From the NCBI GenBank assembly GCA_963710135.1, contig CAVPYY010000002.1, positions 434,001 to 498,000 of the forward strand: DNA of 64,000 nt, written 5' to 3'. Shown piece after piece: positions 35,583 through 47,737 of this stretch (position 1 is the first letter of the stretch; every line of letters begins with the position of its first letter). The DNA is from SG8-30 sp963710135. GTDB taxonomy: Bacteria; Pseudomonadota; Gammaproteobacteria; Steroidobacterales; Steroidobacteraceae. A program made the position numbers and the translations under genes. The notes beneath the pieces are model-generated. The model searched no databases. It had not been told where the DNA came from and was given only the letters and a program-made list of their open reading frames with translations.

Positions 35583-37169
35583 ATGAAACAAGTGGTGTTC
35601 GCTGCGCCAGCGATCGCTGTCGCGGTGCTGCTCGCAGGCTGCTCAGGCGATGACGGCATGGATGGTATGGATGGCGCAAGTGGCGCCAATGGCCTCAATT
35701 CCCTGGTAAACACGCGGCAGCTGCCCAAGGGCGATGCGGACTGCCCGGGCGGCGGCCTGGTGTTCGAGAGCGGTCTCGACACCAATCGTAACGGTACGCT
35801 GGATCCCTCCGAAGTTACCGCAACAGAATTCCTCGAGTGCGCCACTGCTCCGCAGCTGCGTGCTCTGCATGCGTCCCCGGATGCGCCGGCAGTCAACATC
35901 ATCGTCAACGGCGCGCAGGCGCTGGCGGGCGTCGACTACACGCAGGGTTCCGGCTTCCTGCCGGTGACCGAGACCACCGAAGTTCAGGTCGAGGCGATCG
36001 TTCCGGGCGGCAACGTCACGGTCATCGACGCCACGCTGCCGCTCGACTTCAGCACGGATTACACAGTCATCGCCGTCGGCCAGGTGGCCACGCCGATCTC
36101 CGCGCTGCTCATCGAGAACCCGACGGGTGAGCTCATCACGCAGGGCAGCTTCCGTGCGCAGGTGGTGCACGCGGCGCCGAACGCGCCGGCCGTGGACGTC
36201 TATGTCACGGCGCCCACCGCCACGCTGGCGAGCAGCACCCCGGTGGCCACCGCGCTGACCTTCCAGGACTTCACCGGCCGCCTCGAGGTTCCCGCTGGCA
36301 CCTACCGCATCCGCGTGACCACCACCGGCAACACGGATCCCGCGTCGGTGGTGTTCGACTCCGGCGAGCTGCCGCTCGCGGCAGGCGCCGACCTGCTGAT
36401 CGCCGCGGTGGAGAACACCGGGCCGGGCGATACGCCGATCCAGCTGGTCGCGCTGGACGGTACCACGTCGTTCCAGCTGCTCGACGCCAACACCCCGGCC
36501 TCCGTGGTCGCGGTGCATGCCTCGCCCGACGCGCCGGCCGTCGACATCCTGGCGGACGTCCTGTCGACCGCCACGGTCGAGGCGCTGCCACTCGCCGTCA
36601 ACCTGCCGTTCGCGCAGGCTTGCGAGATCCCGGCCGTGCCGTCACCCGGCGACTACGGGCTCAGCGTCACCGCAACGGGTGACCCGGCCACCGTGCCGCT
36701 GCAGTTCGACCTGAGCACCGCCAAGGGTGACGAGCTGACCGCGATCGTGACCGGCTTCGCCTTCACCACGCCCGCGATCCAGGCGCTGCCGTTGATCACC
36801 AGCACGCGCAGCGTGTTCACCGAGGCCAAGCTGCGGGTCGTGCACGCTTCCCCCAGCACCGGTAACGTCGACGTCTACCTGCTGGCGGACGGCACCGACT
36901 TCAACGCCGCCTCGACCACCCCGAGCCTTCCGGCCGTCCCGTACGGCGCGGACAGCGGCATCCTCTCCGTTGCCCCGGGTCTGTACGACGTCTACGTGAC
37001 GCCGGCCGGCAACAAGAGCGTCGTCGCCATCGAAGTCCAGAACTTCCCGCTGAGCGGCGGTGACGTGCTCGACGTGATCGCTCGCGATCCGGCGGCGAAC
37101 GGCAGCGAGGGCGCCCTGCCGCTGCCGCTGGTCGTCAACTACGCGACGGTCGCCGCCTGCGGCACCTGA
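35583..37169 (+). CDS. DUF4397-domain lipoprotein
   Basis: 528 aa from an ATG with AGGAGG upstream. The signal peptide ends in the lipobox LLAGC. A short collagen-like GMDGMDGASGANG stretch and an EF-hand-like DTNRNGTLDPSE follow. Three to four DUF4397 modules come next, each opening with 'VVHAxPxAPAVDVY' or similar (LRALHASPDAPAVNIIVNGA; VVHAAPNAPAVDVYVTA; AVHASPDAPAVDILADV; VVHASPSTGNVDVYLLADG). DUF4397 repeats are beta-sandwich modules of surface proteins with unknown ligand. A strong terminator follows the gene, so it is a single-gene transcript. Confidence 0.9.
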   Translation: MKQVVFAAPAIAVAVLLAGCSGDDGMDGMDGASGANGLNSLVNTRQLPKGDADCPGGGLVFESGLDTNRNGTLDPSEVTATEFLECATAPQLRALHASPDAPAVNIIVNGAQALAGVDYTQGSGFLPVTETTEVQVEAIVPGGNVTVIDATLPLDFSTDYTVIAVGQVATPISALLIENPTGELITQGSFRAQVVHAAPNAPAVDVYVTAPTATLASSTPVATALTFQDFTGRLEVPAGTYRIRVTTTGNTDPASVVFDSGELPLAAGADLLIAAVENTGPGDTPIQLVALDGTTSFQLLDANTPASVVAVHASPDAPAVDILADVLSTATVEALPLAVNLPFAQACEIPAVPSPGDYGLSVTATGDPATVPLQFDLSTAKGDELTAIVTGFAFTTPAIQALPLITSTRSVFTEAKLRVVHASPSTGNVDVYLLADGTDFNAASTTPSLPAVPYGADSGILSVAPGLYDVYVTPAGNKSVVAIEVQNFPLSGGDVLDVIARDPAANGSEGALPLPLVVNYATVAACGT

Positions 37170-37224
37170 CGCACACCTGACTGGAGCCGGGCCTAGTGGG
37201 TCCGGTAACCCAGTGTCGAGGACG

Positions 37225-37261
37225 GGGCGCCGGTTGGGAATCCAGCCGGCGCCCTTTTTTT
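37225..37261 (+). terminator. Rho-independent terminator after the DUF4397 gene
   Basis: The stem GGGCGCCGG / CCGGCGCCC has an 11-nt loop and is followed by eight T. It lies between two convergent genes and touches the 3' end of the TagH-like gene, so it serves mainly the plus-strand lipoprotein gene. Confidence 0.85.
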
Positions 37262-38405
37262 AGCGTCTGGGATTGCGACCGGCGGGGTCTTCGCCGGCGC
37301 GGGTGCGCTCCAGATAGGCGCGCACGAATTCTTCGGTGAAGGCCGGCGGCAGGCCGTTGTCGCCGGCGGCCAGCATCGCGCGGTGCATTTCCCGGAAGCG
37401 GCTCCAGTACCGCCCGTAGGTCTCTGCGGCGACCGGACCGCGGTTGGTGCGGCCGAACTGCTGCTCGAGCTCATCCGGGTCCAGCCGCTCGAGCATGGCG
37501 GGCAGCGCGGCGCGAAGCGAGGACAACACCGCGTCCTCGTGATGCCGCGCCCGTATGAACTGCTGGCGAATCTCGTCGACGGCCCGGCCGCCGGACTGCC
37601 CCTGTCCGGACAGCAACTCCACCAGCGCATCCTCGATCACCGTGGTCCTCGGGAAGCGGCCCGTGCCGTCGCGGCGCTCGCCGTCGATGCCGACCTCGCG
37701 CGTGAACTCCGCGCGGGTGCGCGACAGCTCCGTCATGCCGAGCAGTGTTTCGCGCAGCAACTGGCCGGCTTGCTGCAGCACCTCGGTACGCGTCTCCGCC
37801 GGCAGCGCGTACGGGTCGAGCCCGGCGCCCTTGCAGAACGAGACCAGGCCGGGCCACAGGTCACGCCCCTCGGCGCCGGGTGGCCGCTGGGCGGACTTCG
37901 CCTGGGCGACCTTGCGCATGCGGTCCGTGTTGCCGGGCAGCGGCTGGCCGTAGGCGTCGTGCGGTCGCAGTTCCTCGCCCGTGTCGTCACCCGCCAGCAG
38001 TGACTTCATCGCGGGATCGTCCGCCTCCAGCACCGTATGACCGAAGTCGATTTCCTGCGACTCATCGGGGTGAAAATCGTTGCCGGTGGTGATGTCGACC
38101 GACAGTTCGTACTCGCCGATCCGGATCGTGTCGCCATTGGACAGGCGGAAACGCCCGCCCGGACCGAGCGGACGGCGGCTGTCGTTGACGTAGGTGCCGT
38201 TGCTGCTCAGGTCGCGGATGTACCACTCACCGCCGCGGTGCTCGACCTCGGCATGATGTCCGGACACGTAGCGCTTGGGATCGGGCAGCACCCAGTCGTT
38301 GTCGTCGAGGCGGCCGATCCGGCCCCCATTGACGCCAAATACGCTGCGCGGCTCGGCACCCGTGCGCCGGGCCATGTCATTGACGATGCGAAGCTTCAGC
38401 GCCAT
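37260..38405 (-). CDS. tagH: FHA-domain protein of the TagH (type VI secretion-associated) type
   Basis: 381 aa. The N-terminal FHA fold has GGRIGRLDDNDWVLPDPKRY, VSGHHAEVEHRGGEWYIRD and SSNGTYVND. The C-terminal TagH domain reads GLDPYALPAETRTEVLQQAG, LLRETLLGMTELSRTRAEF, TVIEDALVELLSGQGQSG, EETYGRYW-like (AAETYGRYWSRFREMHRAM) and ends in the usual Glu-rich helix. TagH proteins read threonine phosphorylation by PpkA to trigger type VI assembly. No other core type VI gene is here, so it is an orphan within this window. Two Hanks-type kinases elsewhere in the window are unlinked. Confidence 0.8.
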   Translation of the reverse strand: MALKLRIVNDMARRTGAEPRSVFGVNGGRIGRLDDNDWVLPDPKRYVSGHHAEVEHRGGEWYIRDLSSNGTYVNDSRRPLGPGGRFRLSNGDTIRIGEYELSVDITTGNDFHPDESQEIDFGHTVLEADDPAMKSLLAGDDTGEELRPHDAYGQPLPGNTDRMRKVAQAKSAQRPPGAEGRDLWPGLVSFCKGAGLDPYALPAETRTEVLQQAGQLLRETLLGMTELSRTRAEFTREVGIDGERRDGTGRFPRTTVIEDALVELLSGQGQSGGRAVDEIRQQFIRARHHEDAVLSSLRAALPAMLERLDPDELEQQFGRTNRGPVAAETYGRYWSRFREMHRAMLAAGDNGLPPAFTEEFVRAYLERTRAGEDPAGRNPRR

Positions 38406-38520
38406 CGTCGCTTCCCCGTGTACAAAGTCGCCAGCCCGGCTGGCGAAGTCCTGGCGCGACCTGCCGCGCCGTTCCATCCTGGCCGCGTCTGCCGGCCCCC
38501 GCGGGGGCCAGGATACGACC

Positions 38521-38526
38521 TATAAT
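38521..38526 (+). promoter_or_regulatory. Candidate -10 box for the DUF1820-purL unit
   Basis: A perfect TATAAT at 38521-38526 lies 38 bp before the DUF1820 ATG in the divergent spacer. No convincing -35 is visible at 16-18 bp. A GC-rich palindrome, GGCCCCC-GC-GGGGGCC (38494-38509), lies just upstream. Confidence 0.4.
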
Positions 38527-38563
38527 AGTCTGATCACATTAGCGGTCAGCCAGCGCGGACGAG

Positions 38564-38905
38564 ATGGCCTCAAGTCACATTTTCAAGGTGAGTTTCGTCA
38601 ACCAGGGCAAGGTTTACGAGATCTATGCCCGCAAGGTCAGCCATGGCGACCTTTTCGGCTTCATCGAGGTCGAGGAGCTGGTGTTCGGTGAGCGCAGCTC
38701 GGTCGTGGTGGATCCGGGCGAAGAGCGGATCAAGGCCGAGTTCGCCGGGGTGAAACGCACTTTCCTTCCCCTGCACTCGATCCTGCGCATCGACGAAGTG
38801 CGCAAGCAGGGGGTGAGCAAGATCACCAACTTCGAGGGCGGCAATGTCGCGCAGTTTCCCATGCCCGTGCTGCCCGCCGGCGTGGATCCCGGGTCCAAGC
38901 GCTGA
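38564..38905 (+). CDS. DUF1820 family protein
   Basis: 113 aa, full family length. It reads HIFKVSFVNQGKVYEIYARK, VSHGDLFGFIEVEELVFGER and RTFLPLHSILRIDEVRKQGV, the conserved DUF1820 core, a small soluble protein with no known activity. It ends nine bases before purL, so both are probably on one transcript. It has no membrane segments and no metal ligands. Confidence 0.88.
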   Translation: MASSHIFKVSFVNQGKVYEIYARKVSHGDLFGFIEVEELVFGERSSVVVDPGEERIKAEFAGVKRTFLPLHSILRIDEVRKQGVSKITNFEGGNVAQFPMPVLPAGVDPGSKR

Positions 38906-38913
38906 TTTCGCCC

Positions 38914-41900
38914 GTGAGCACGACTGCTGCGGCGGGACCCTCCCTGACCCTCGAGCTCGCCGGCCCGCCGGCGCTGTCCCAGTTCCGGCTCGACAAGTTG
39001 CTCACCGCGCTCGGCGCCCGGGAGCCGGCGATCCGCGCGCTGGCGGCGCATTTCGTGCATTTCGTGAGCCTGGCGCGGGAGCTGACCGACGCCGAGAGGC
39101 AAGTCCTCGAGCGGCTGCTGCATTACGGGCCGGGGCAGGACAAGCGCCCCCGGGCGGGACAGCCGCTGCTGGTCGTGCCGCGGCCGGGGACCATATCGCC
39201 CTGGTCGTCCAAGGCCACTGACATCGCCCACGTCTGCGGCCTGACGCGCGGTCCGCCGCATCGAGCGGGGCATCGCCTTTACCCTGCAGTTCGACGGCCA
39301 ACTCGACGAGGCCGCGCTGCGCGCGCTGGCCGCGCCCTTGCACGACCGCATGACCGAGGCGGTGCTGACCGACGCCGGGCAGGCGGGACTGCTGTTCGAG
39401 GCGCATGCGCCACGGCCTCTGGCAGACGATCCCGCTCCTGGCCACCGGCCGCGCGGCGCTGGTGGAGGCGGACCGCAGACTCGGGCTGGCGCTGTCCGCG
39501 GACGAGATCGACTATCTCGTCGATGCCTACGGGCGGCTCGCACGGGATCCCACCGACGTCGAGATCATGATGTTCGCCCAGGCGAACAGCGAGCACTGCC
39601 GCCACAAGATCTTCAACGCCAGCTGGACCCTGGACGGCGAGACCCAGGACAAGTCGCTGTTCGCCATGATCCGCAACACGCATGCGGTCAGCCCGCAGGG
39701 CGTGCTGTCGGCCTATTCGGACAACGCCGCCGTGCTCGCCGGTCCGCCGGGAGCGCGCCTCGCCCCGGATCCGGTCAGCGGGGTGTACGGCTATGTCGAC
39801 GAGCCGATCGACATCCTGATCAAGGTGGAGACCCACAATCACCCGACCGCGATCTCGCCGTTCCCGGGCGCCGCGACCGGCTCGGGCGGCGAGATACGCG
39901 ACGAAGGGGCGACCGGGCGCGGCGGCCGGCCCAAGGCGGGGCTGGTGGGGTTCTCGGTCTCCAACCTGCGGATTCCCTCCCGCGTGCAGCCGTGGGAGGG
40001 CGAGGCGGCGAAGTCGCCGCGCATCGCCTCCGCGCTCGACATCATGATCGAGGCGCCGCTCGGCGCGGCCGCGTTCAACAACGAATTCGGGCGGCCGAAC
40101 CTGGCCGGCTATTTCCGCAGCTTCGAACAGCGCCTGGCGGGCGATCCGGCCGGAGTCGTGCGTGGCTACCACAAGCCCATCATGATCGCCGGCGGCCTCG
40201 GCAACCTGCGCCGCGAACACGTCTTCAAGTCGGAGGTGCCGGCCGGCGCGCACGTCGTCGTCCTTGGCGGTCCGGCGATGCTGATCGGCCTCGGTGGCGG
40301 GGCGGCCTCGTCCCTCGGCAGCGGCGCCAGTACCGAGGATCTCGACTTCGCCTCGGTGCAGCGCGGCAATCCCGAGATGCAGCGTCGCGCGCAGGAGGTC
40401 ATCGATCGCTGTACCGCGCTCGGTGCGGACAACCCGATCCTGCTCATTCACGACGTCGGCGCTGGCGGGCTGTCGAATGCCGTGCCGGAGGCGATTGCGC
40501 ACAGTCATCGCGGCGGGCGCATCGACCTGCGCGCGGTGCCCAACGACGAGCCGGGCATGTCGCCGCTCGAGATCTGGTGCAACGAGGCGCAGGAGCGCTA
40601 CGTGCTGGCGCTCAGGCACGACGCGCTGCCCGCGTTCGACGCGCTCTGCCGGCGCGAGCGGTGCCCGTATGCGGTCATCGGCAAGACCACCGATGACGGC
40701 TGGCTCAAGGTCGCCGATCCACAGTTCGACAACCAGCCGGTCGACATGCCGATCGACGTGCTGCTCGGCAAGCCGCCGCGGATGCATCGTGACGCGGTGC
40801 GCCTCGCCCGGCGCGGCGACGCCTTCGACGCCGCCGCCGTGGATACCGGCGAGGCGCTGGAGCGCGTGCTGCGCCTGCCGGCGGTCGCCGACAAGTCGTT
40901 CCTGATCACCATCGGCGACCGCACCGTCGGCGGGCTGGTGAGTCGCGACCAGATGGTGGGCCCCTGGCAGGTGCCGGTGGCCGACGTCGCCGTGACGGCC
41001 TCCGGATTCCGCGGCCACACGGGCGAGGCCATTGCGCTCGGTGAGCGCACCCCGCTGGCCCTGCTCGACGGGCCGGCGTCCGGGCGCATGGCCATCGGCG
41101 AAGCCGTCACCAACATCATGGCGGCCGATGTCCGGCAGCTGGCCGATGTGCGCCTGTCGGCGAACTGGATGGCCGCCTGCGGCCAGCCCGGCGAGGACGC
41201 CGTGCTGTATGACACGGTGCGCGCCGTCGGCGAGGAGCTCTGTCCCGCGCTTGGCATCGCCATCCCGGTGGGCAAGGACTCGCTGTCCATGCGCTCGGCC
41301 TGGACGGAAGGGGGCCGCGAGCGCGCGGTTATCGCGCCGGTGTCGCTCATCATCACCGCGTTCGCGCCGGTCGGTGACGTGCGCCGCACGCTGACCCCGC
41401 AGCTGCGCACCGACTGTGGCGCGACCTCGCTGCTGCTGGTGGACCTCGGCGTTGGCCGCGACCGGCTGGGCGGCTCGTGCCTGGCGCAGGTCTATGGCCA
41501 ACTCGGCAGGGAGCCGCCCGACCTCGACGATCCCGCGCTGCTCGTGGGCTTCTGCAGGGCACTGCGCGAGCTCGCCGATGCCGGCCGCGTGCTCGCCTAT
41601 CACGATCGCTCGGACGGCGGTGTCATCGTGACGCTGCTGGAGATGGCTTTCGCGTCGTCCACCGGGCTGGCGATCGATCTCGGGCCCGTACAGGCGGTGA
41701 ACGACGCGCTGTTCAGCGAGGAACTGGGCGTCGTGCTGCAGCTGCGCGACACGGACCTCGACGATGCGCTGGCGATGTTTGCCCGGGAGGGTGTGGAGAG
41801 CGTGCGCCGCATCGGGCGCCTCGATGCCGGCCGTCGCGTGCAGGTCTGCTGCAACGGGCGGGTGGTCGTCGACAGGACCCTCTCCGAGCTGCGCGCGGCG

Positions 41901-42830
41901 TGGTCGGAGACCACCTGGCTGATGCAGCGGCTGCGCGACAATCCGGCCTGCGCCGACGAGGAGCAGGAGGCGCGCCTCGCGGTCGATGATCCGGGGCTCA
42001 GCTGGGATCTCGGCTTCGACGCGGCCGAGGACGTGGCAGCGCCGCTGGTCGCCCGCGGCGCGCGCCCGCGCGTGGCGGTGCTGCGCGAACAGGGCGTCAA
42101 CAGCCAGGCCGAGATGGCCGCGGCCTTCGAGCGCGCAGGTTTCGATCCGGTCGACGTGCACATGACGGATCTCATCTCCGGCGCCCTCGAGCTCGGCGCT
42201 TTCGACGGGCTGGTGGCCTGCGGCGGCTTCAGCTACGGCGACGTGCTCGGGGCGGGCGAGGGCTGGGCCAAGTCGATCCTGTTCAACCCGCGCATGCGCG
42301 ACGAGTTCTCCGGCTGGTTTGCGCGGCCCGCGACCTTCACGCTGGGTGTCTGCAACGGCTGCCAGATGCTCGCCGCCCTGAAGGAGCTGATCCCCGGCGC
42401 CCAGGACTGGCCGCGCTTCGTCCGCAACCGTTCGGAGCAGTTCGAGGCACGGCTGTCGATGGTGGAAATCGTCCCCTCGACGTCCTTGTTCTTCGCCGGC
42501 ATGGCCGGCGCGAGGCTGCCGATCGCGGTCTCCCACGGCGAGGGGCGGGCGGAGTACTACGACTCGGCGACGCGCGAGCGCGCCGCGCCGTTGACCACGC
42601 TGCGCTTCGTCGACAACCACGGCAGGGTCACTGACCGCTACCCGGCCAATCCGAACGGTTCACCGGGAGGGGTGGCCGGCCTGACCACCCCGGATGGCCG
42701 CGTCACCATCACCATGCCGCATCCGGAACGCGTCTGCCGCAGTGTCCAGAACTCGTGGCGGCCGGTCGGGGCCGGCGAGGACAGCGGCTGGATGCGCCTG
42801 TTCAGGAATGCGCGGCGCTGGCTGGGCTGA
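38914..42830 (+). CDS. purL: Phosphoribosylformylglycinamidine synthase (two frameshifts near the 5' end)
   Basis: Large single-chain FGAM synthase, 1304 aa after correction. A PurS-like N-terminus (LTLELAGPPALSQFRLDKLL) precedes the two AIR-synthase-like halves, with the ATP/ligand site QANSEHCRHKIFNASWTLDG. The C-terminal class I glutaminase has GVCNGCQMLAAL (nucleophile Cys) and SHGEGRAEYYDS. Frame is lost near 39246, where removing one C restores GLTAVRRIERGIAFTLQFDG, and near 39421, where removing one G restores PRPLQTIPLLATGRAAL. After that the reading is clean to the stop. The start is GTG at 38914. It makes FGAM from FGAR in purine synthesis. Confidence 0.95.
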
Positions 42831-42842
42831 GCCGACCGCGAG

Positions 42843-43547
42843 TCAGGAGCGCGCCTTGTCGAGCGGCGTGACCTTGCCGCTCGTGTCCTCACCGAAATAC
42901 CGGCGGACCATCATCGCCTGCTGCAGCCGGCCGCGGCGCACGTAGGCCTGGTAGAGCAGATCCTTCATGACTTCGAGCAGCACGCCGGCCTGGTAGGCGT
43001 CGGGCTCGGGCATCGGCGGACGCGGCTCGCTGTCGAAGATGATCTTGCGGACCAGCGAGAAGGTCGCGTCGTCGATCTCCGCCATGCCGCGCAGGCCCGC
43101 CACCTCGTCGTAGAGATGCAGTTTGCCGGCTTCACCGAGGTCGGCGAAAACCGCCTGGGCAGTGCGCCGGCACATCGACGCGAACGCGTTGTAGCAGCCC
43201 ACCGAGAAGCAGGCCAGCGCCTCCTTGAACAGGCGCTCGGGCTCTTCGGGCAGGTGCGTGAAGCTGAACTTCTCCCGCGGCCGCTCAAGTTCGACGAACG
43301 ACGGGCTGAGCTCGACCCGGCTGCCCGCGTACACCTTGACCGGGAACTTCAGGAAGATCGGCGCGTTGCAGGCTTCGCAGCGATAGACCACGCCGACCTG
43401 GCTCGGCTTGTACAGCTGCAGCTGGTTGAAGTCGGGCACCGACACCGGGGTGATGTGCGCCAGCACGTCGCAGTGCGGGCACTGCAGCGCGAGCCCATGA
43501 TCGTGGTCATGGTGCAGCCGGCTGTTGGAATCGATCATGACGGCCAT
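42843..43547 (-). CDS. DUF4145-domain protein with an N-terminal zinc ribbon
   Basis: 234 aa. A CPHCDVLAHITP pair and a CEACNAPIFLKF pair form a zinc ribbon. The helical DUF4145 domain follows (ERLFKEALACFSVGCYNAFA, SMCRRTAQAVFADLG, AGVLLEVMKDLLYQAYVRRG). DUF4145 proteins occur near restriction and DNA-processing genes elsewhere, but no such partner is adjacent here. It is convergent with purL, with 12 bp between stops. The activity is unknown. Confidence 0.75.
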   Translation of the reverse strand: MAVMIDSNSRLHHDHDHGLALQCPHCDVLAHITPVSVPDFNQLQLYKPSQVGVVYRCEACNAPIFLKFPVKVYAGSRVELSPSFVELERPREKFSFTHLPEEPERLFKEALACFSVGCYNAFASMCRRTAQAVFADLGEAGKLHLYDEVAGLRGMAEIDDATFSLVRKIIFDSEPRPPMPEPDAYQAGVLLEVMKDLLYQAYVRRGRLQQAMMVRRYFGEDTSGKVTPLDKARS

Positions 43548-43595
43548 GGCGCTTGGCAGGCCTCCTTCCCTTCACGCCCAGTGTAGCGCAATCCG

Positions 43596-45266
<1,671 letters not shown>

Positions 45267-45389
45267 GTCGTTGTCGTCAGCCTGCCGGTCGGGGGGTCGC
45301 GGATTATCGGTCAAGCGGTGCCGTTGCTGCCAGCGGCGCGCCCCGGGGCGTGTGATAACCTCGAAACAACATGGGGGGAGGCAGTCACC

Positions 45390-46365
45390 TTGCAGCTGGG
45401 TAAGCGGCCGCTGACCGGACTCGTCTACGGCGAGCAGATTGCGCGCTACGGCTTCGGCGAGGGGCATCCCTTCGGCCCGGACCGTCACGACGCCTTCATC
45501 CGCGAGATGAAGACCGACGAGTTGCTCGGTTCGGTCAAGGCGCCTCGCGCCCCGCCCGGCGACCCGCGAGGAACTGGAAGCTCTTCCACCGGCCGGCCTT
45601 CGTGCAGCTGGTCGCCGAGCGCTCGGCGACCGGCGAGGGATTCCTCGACGCCGGCGACACGCCGGCCTGGCGCGGCGTCTTCGAGGCGGCGAGCGACGTG
45701 GTGGGCGCGGCGCTGGTGGCCATGGACGCCATCATGGCGCGGCGAGGTGCGCCGCGCGTTCGTGCCGATCGCCGGGCTGCATCACGCCTCCCGCGGGCAT
45801 GCCGCCGGTTTCTGCGTCTTCAACGACTGCGGCGTGGTGATCGAGATCCTGCAAGCGCCGCCACGGCCTGACGCGCATCGCCTATGTCGACATCGATGCC
45901 CACCATGGCGACGGGGTCTACTACTCCTTCGAGGACGACGCCGGCGTGATCTTCGCCGACATTCACGAGGACGGCCGCTTCCTCTATCCGGGCACCGGCG
46001 CCGCCAGCGAGGTCGGCATCGGCGCCGGGCGTGGCCTGAAGGTCAATCTGCCGCTGCCGCCGGGGTCCGGGGACGACGAGTTCTTCGAGGCCTGGCCGAA
46101 GGTGGAGGCGCATCTCGAACAGCATCCCCCGCAGTTCGTCATCCTCCAGTGCGGTGCCGACAGTCTCGAGGGCGATCCGATCACCCATCTGCGCTTCACC
46201 GAGGAGGCGCACGCGCATGCCGCGCGCAGGCTGGCGGATGTCGCCGAGCGGCATGCGTCCGGCCGGATCCTTGGGCTGGGCGGCGGCGGCTACAACCGCC
46301 GCAACCTCGCGCGCGCCTGGACCCGGGTGGTGCAGTCGTTCATCGAGGCGCCGGGCCCGAAATAA
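45390..46365 (+). CDS. Histone-deacetylase-like (AcuC/APAH family) amidohydrolase (four frameshifts)
   Basis: 323 aa after removing four inserted bases near 45540, 45577, 45740 and 45852. The start is a TTG at 45390 behind GGGGAGG. Key motifs are VPIAGLHHASRGHAAGFCVF with the catalytic His pair, FNDCGVVIEIL, the metal-binding YVDIDAHHGDGVYYSF and DIHEDGRFLYPGTGAASEVG, and LQCGADSLEGDPITHL with LGLGGGGYNRRNLARAW. The family deacetylates acetyl-lysine, acetylpolyamines or acetoin-related substrates; the target here is unknown. It stands between ettA (divergent) and glyA. Confidence 0.85.
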
Positions 46366-46454
46366 TCCGTCCCGCCCGCCGGCAACGGTGTCCAGCGAGG
46401 GGCTGGCCGGTTAAACTCGGCGGCCCTGCCTGTGCCCCCGCGGAGAGTGCCCGG

Positions 46455-47713
46455 ATGTTCCGTTCCGACATGACGATCGCTGGCTTCGATCCGGACCTGG
46501 CCGCGGCGATGCAGGCCGAACGGCGTGCGCCAGGAAGACCACCTCGAGCTGATCGCCTCCGAGAACTACGCCAGCCCGCGCGTGCTCGAGGCGCAGGGCT
46601 CGGTGCTCACCAACAAGTACGCCGAGGGCTATCCGGGCAAGCGCTACTACGGCGGCTGCGAGTACGTCGACGTCGCCGAGCAGCTGGCGATCGATCGTGC
46701 CAAGGAGCTGTTCGGCGCGGCCTACGCCAACGTGCAGCCGCATTCCGGCTCGCAGGCCAACGCCGCGGTGTACCTGGCGCTGTTGAAGCCCGGCGACACG
46801 CTGCTCGGCATGAGCCTCGATCACGGCGGCCACCTGACCCACGGCGCGAAGGTGAATTTCTCGGGCAAGCTCTTCAATGCCGTCCAGTACGGCATCGACC
46901 CCGCCAGCGGCGAGATCGACTACGACGGCCGTCGCAGCGGCTCGCCGCCGAGCACCAGCCGAAGATGATCATCGCCGGCTTCTCCGCCTATTCGCGCGTG
47001 GTCGACTGGGCGCGGTTCCGCGAGATCGCCGATTCGGTCGGCGCCTACCTGCTGGTCGACATGGCGCACGTCGCCGGTCTGGTGGCGGCGGGCGTCTATC
47101 CGAGTCCGGTGCCGCATGCCGACGTCGTCACGACCACCACGCACAAGACGCTGCGCGGCCCGCGCGGCGGCCTGATCCTCGCGCGCGCCGAACGACGAGC
47201 TGCACAAGAAGTTCAACTCGCTGATCTTCCCGGGCACGCAGGGCGGCCCGCTGATGCACGTCATCGCCGCCAAGGCGGTGGCTTTCCTCGAGGCGCTGCA
47301 GCCGGAGTTCAAGGACTACCAGCAGCAGGTGGTCGCCAACGCGCGCGCCATGGCGACGGCGCTGATCGAGCGCGGCTACAAGATCGTGTCCGGCGGCACC
47401 GACAACCACCTGTTCCTGATCGACCTGATCGGCCGTGAGTACACCGGCAAGGACGCCGACGCCGCGCTCGGCCGGGCGCACATCACGGTCAACAAGAACA
47501 CGGTGCCCAACGATCCGCGTTCGCCGTTCGTCACCAGCGGCCTGCGCATCGGCACGCCGGCGATCACCACGCGCGGCTTCGGCGAGGCCGAGGCGCGCCA
47601 GGTCGGCGGGCTGGATCGCCGACGTGCTCGACGGCATGGGCGACGAGACGGTCATCGAGCGGGTGCGCGAGGCGGTCAAGCAGCTGTGCGCGCGTTTCCC
47701 GGTGTACGGCTGA
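46455..47713 (+). CDS. glyA: Serine hydroxymethyltransferase (five frameshifts)
   Basis: PLP enzyme interconverting serine and glycine, source of one-carbon units. It begins MFRSDMTIAGFDPDLAAAMQ and shows ASPRVLEAQGSVLTNKYAEG and YYGGCEYVDVAEQLAIDRAK. The PLP lysine region VVTTTTHKTLRGPRGGLILA is present, and the chain ends DVLDGMGDETVIERVREAVK. One extra base each near 46523, 46927, 46939, 47190 and 47605 shifts the frame. Removing them gives exactly 417 aa, as in E. coli. It leads the glyA-nrdR-rib cluster. Confidence 0.95.
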
Positions 47714-47737
47714 CGCCAGCGGATCGCCGGGCCGGCC

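Noticed and set aside
39279..42620. 1113-codon open frame on the minus strand
   Set aside because: It lies antisense to purL, whose motifs are unmistakable. The translation shows no domain and has the biased composition of a shadow.
45390..47713. Programmed ribosomal frameshifting in the deacetylase-like gene and glyA
   Set aside because: There are nine independent +1 shifts without slippery heptamers or downstream pseudoknots, in families never known to use frameshifting. Simple base insertions explain all of them.
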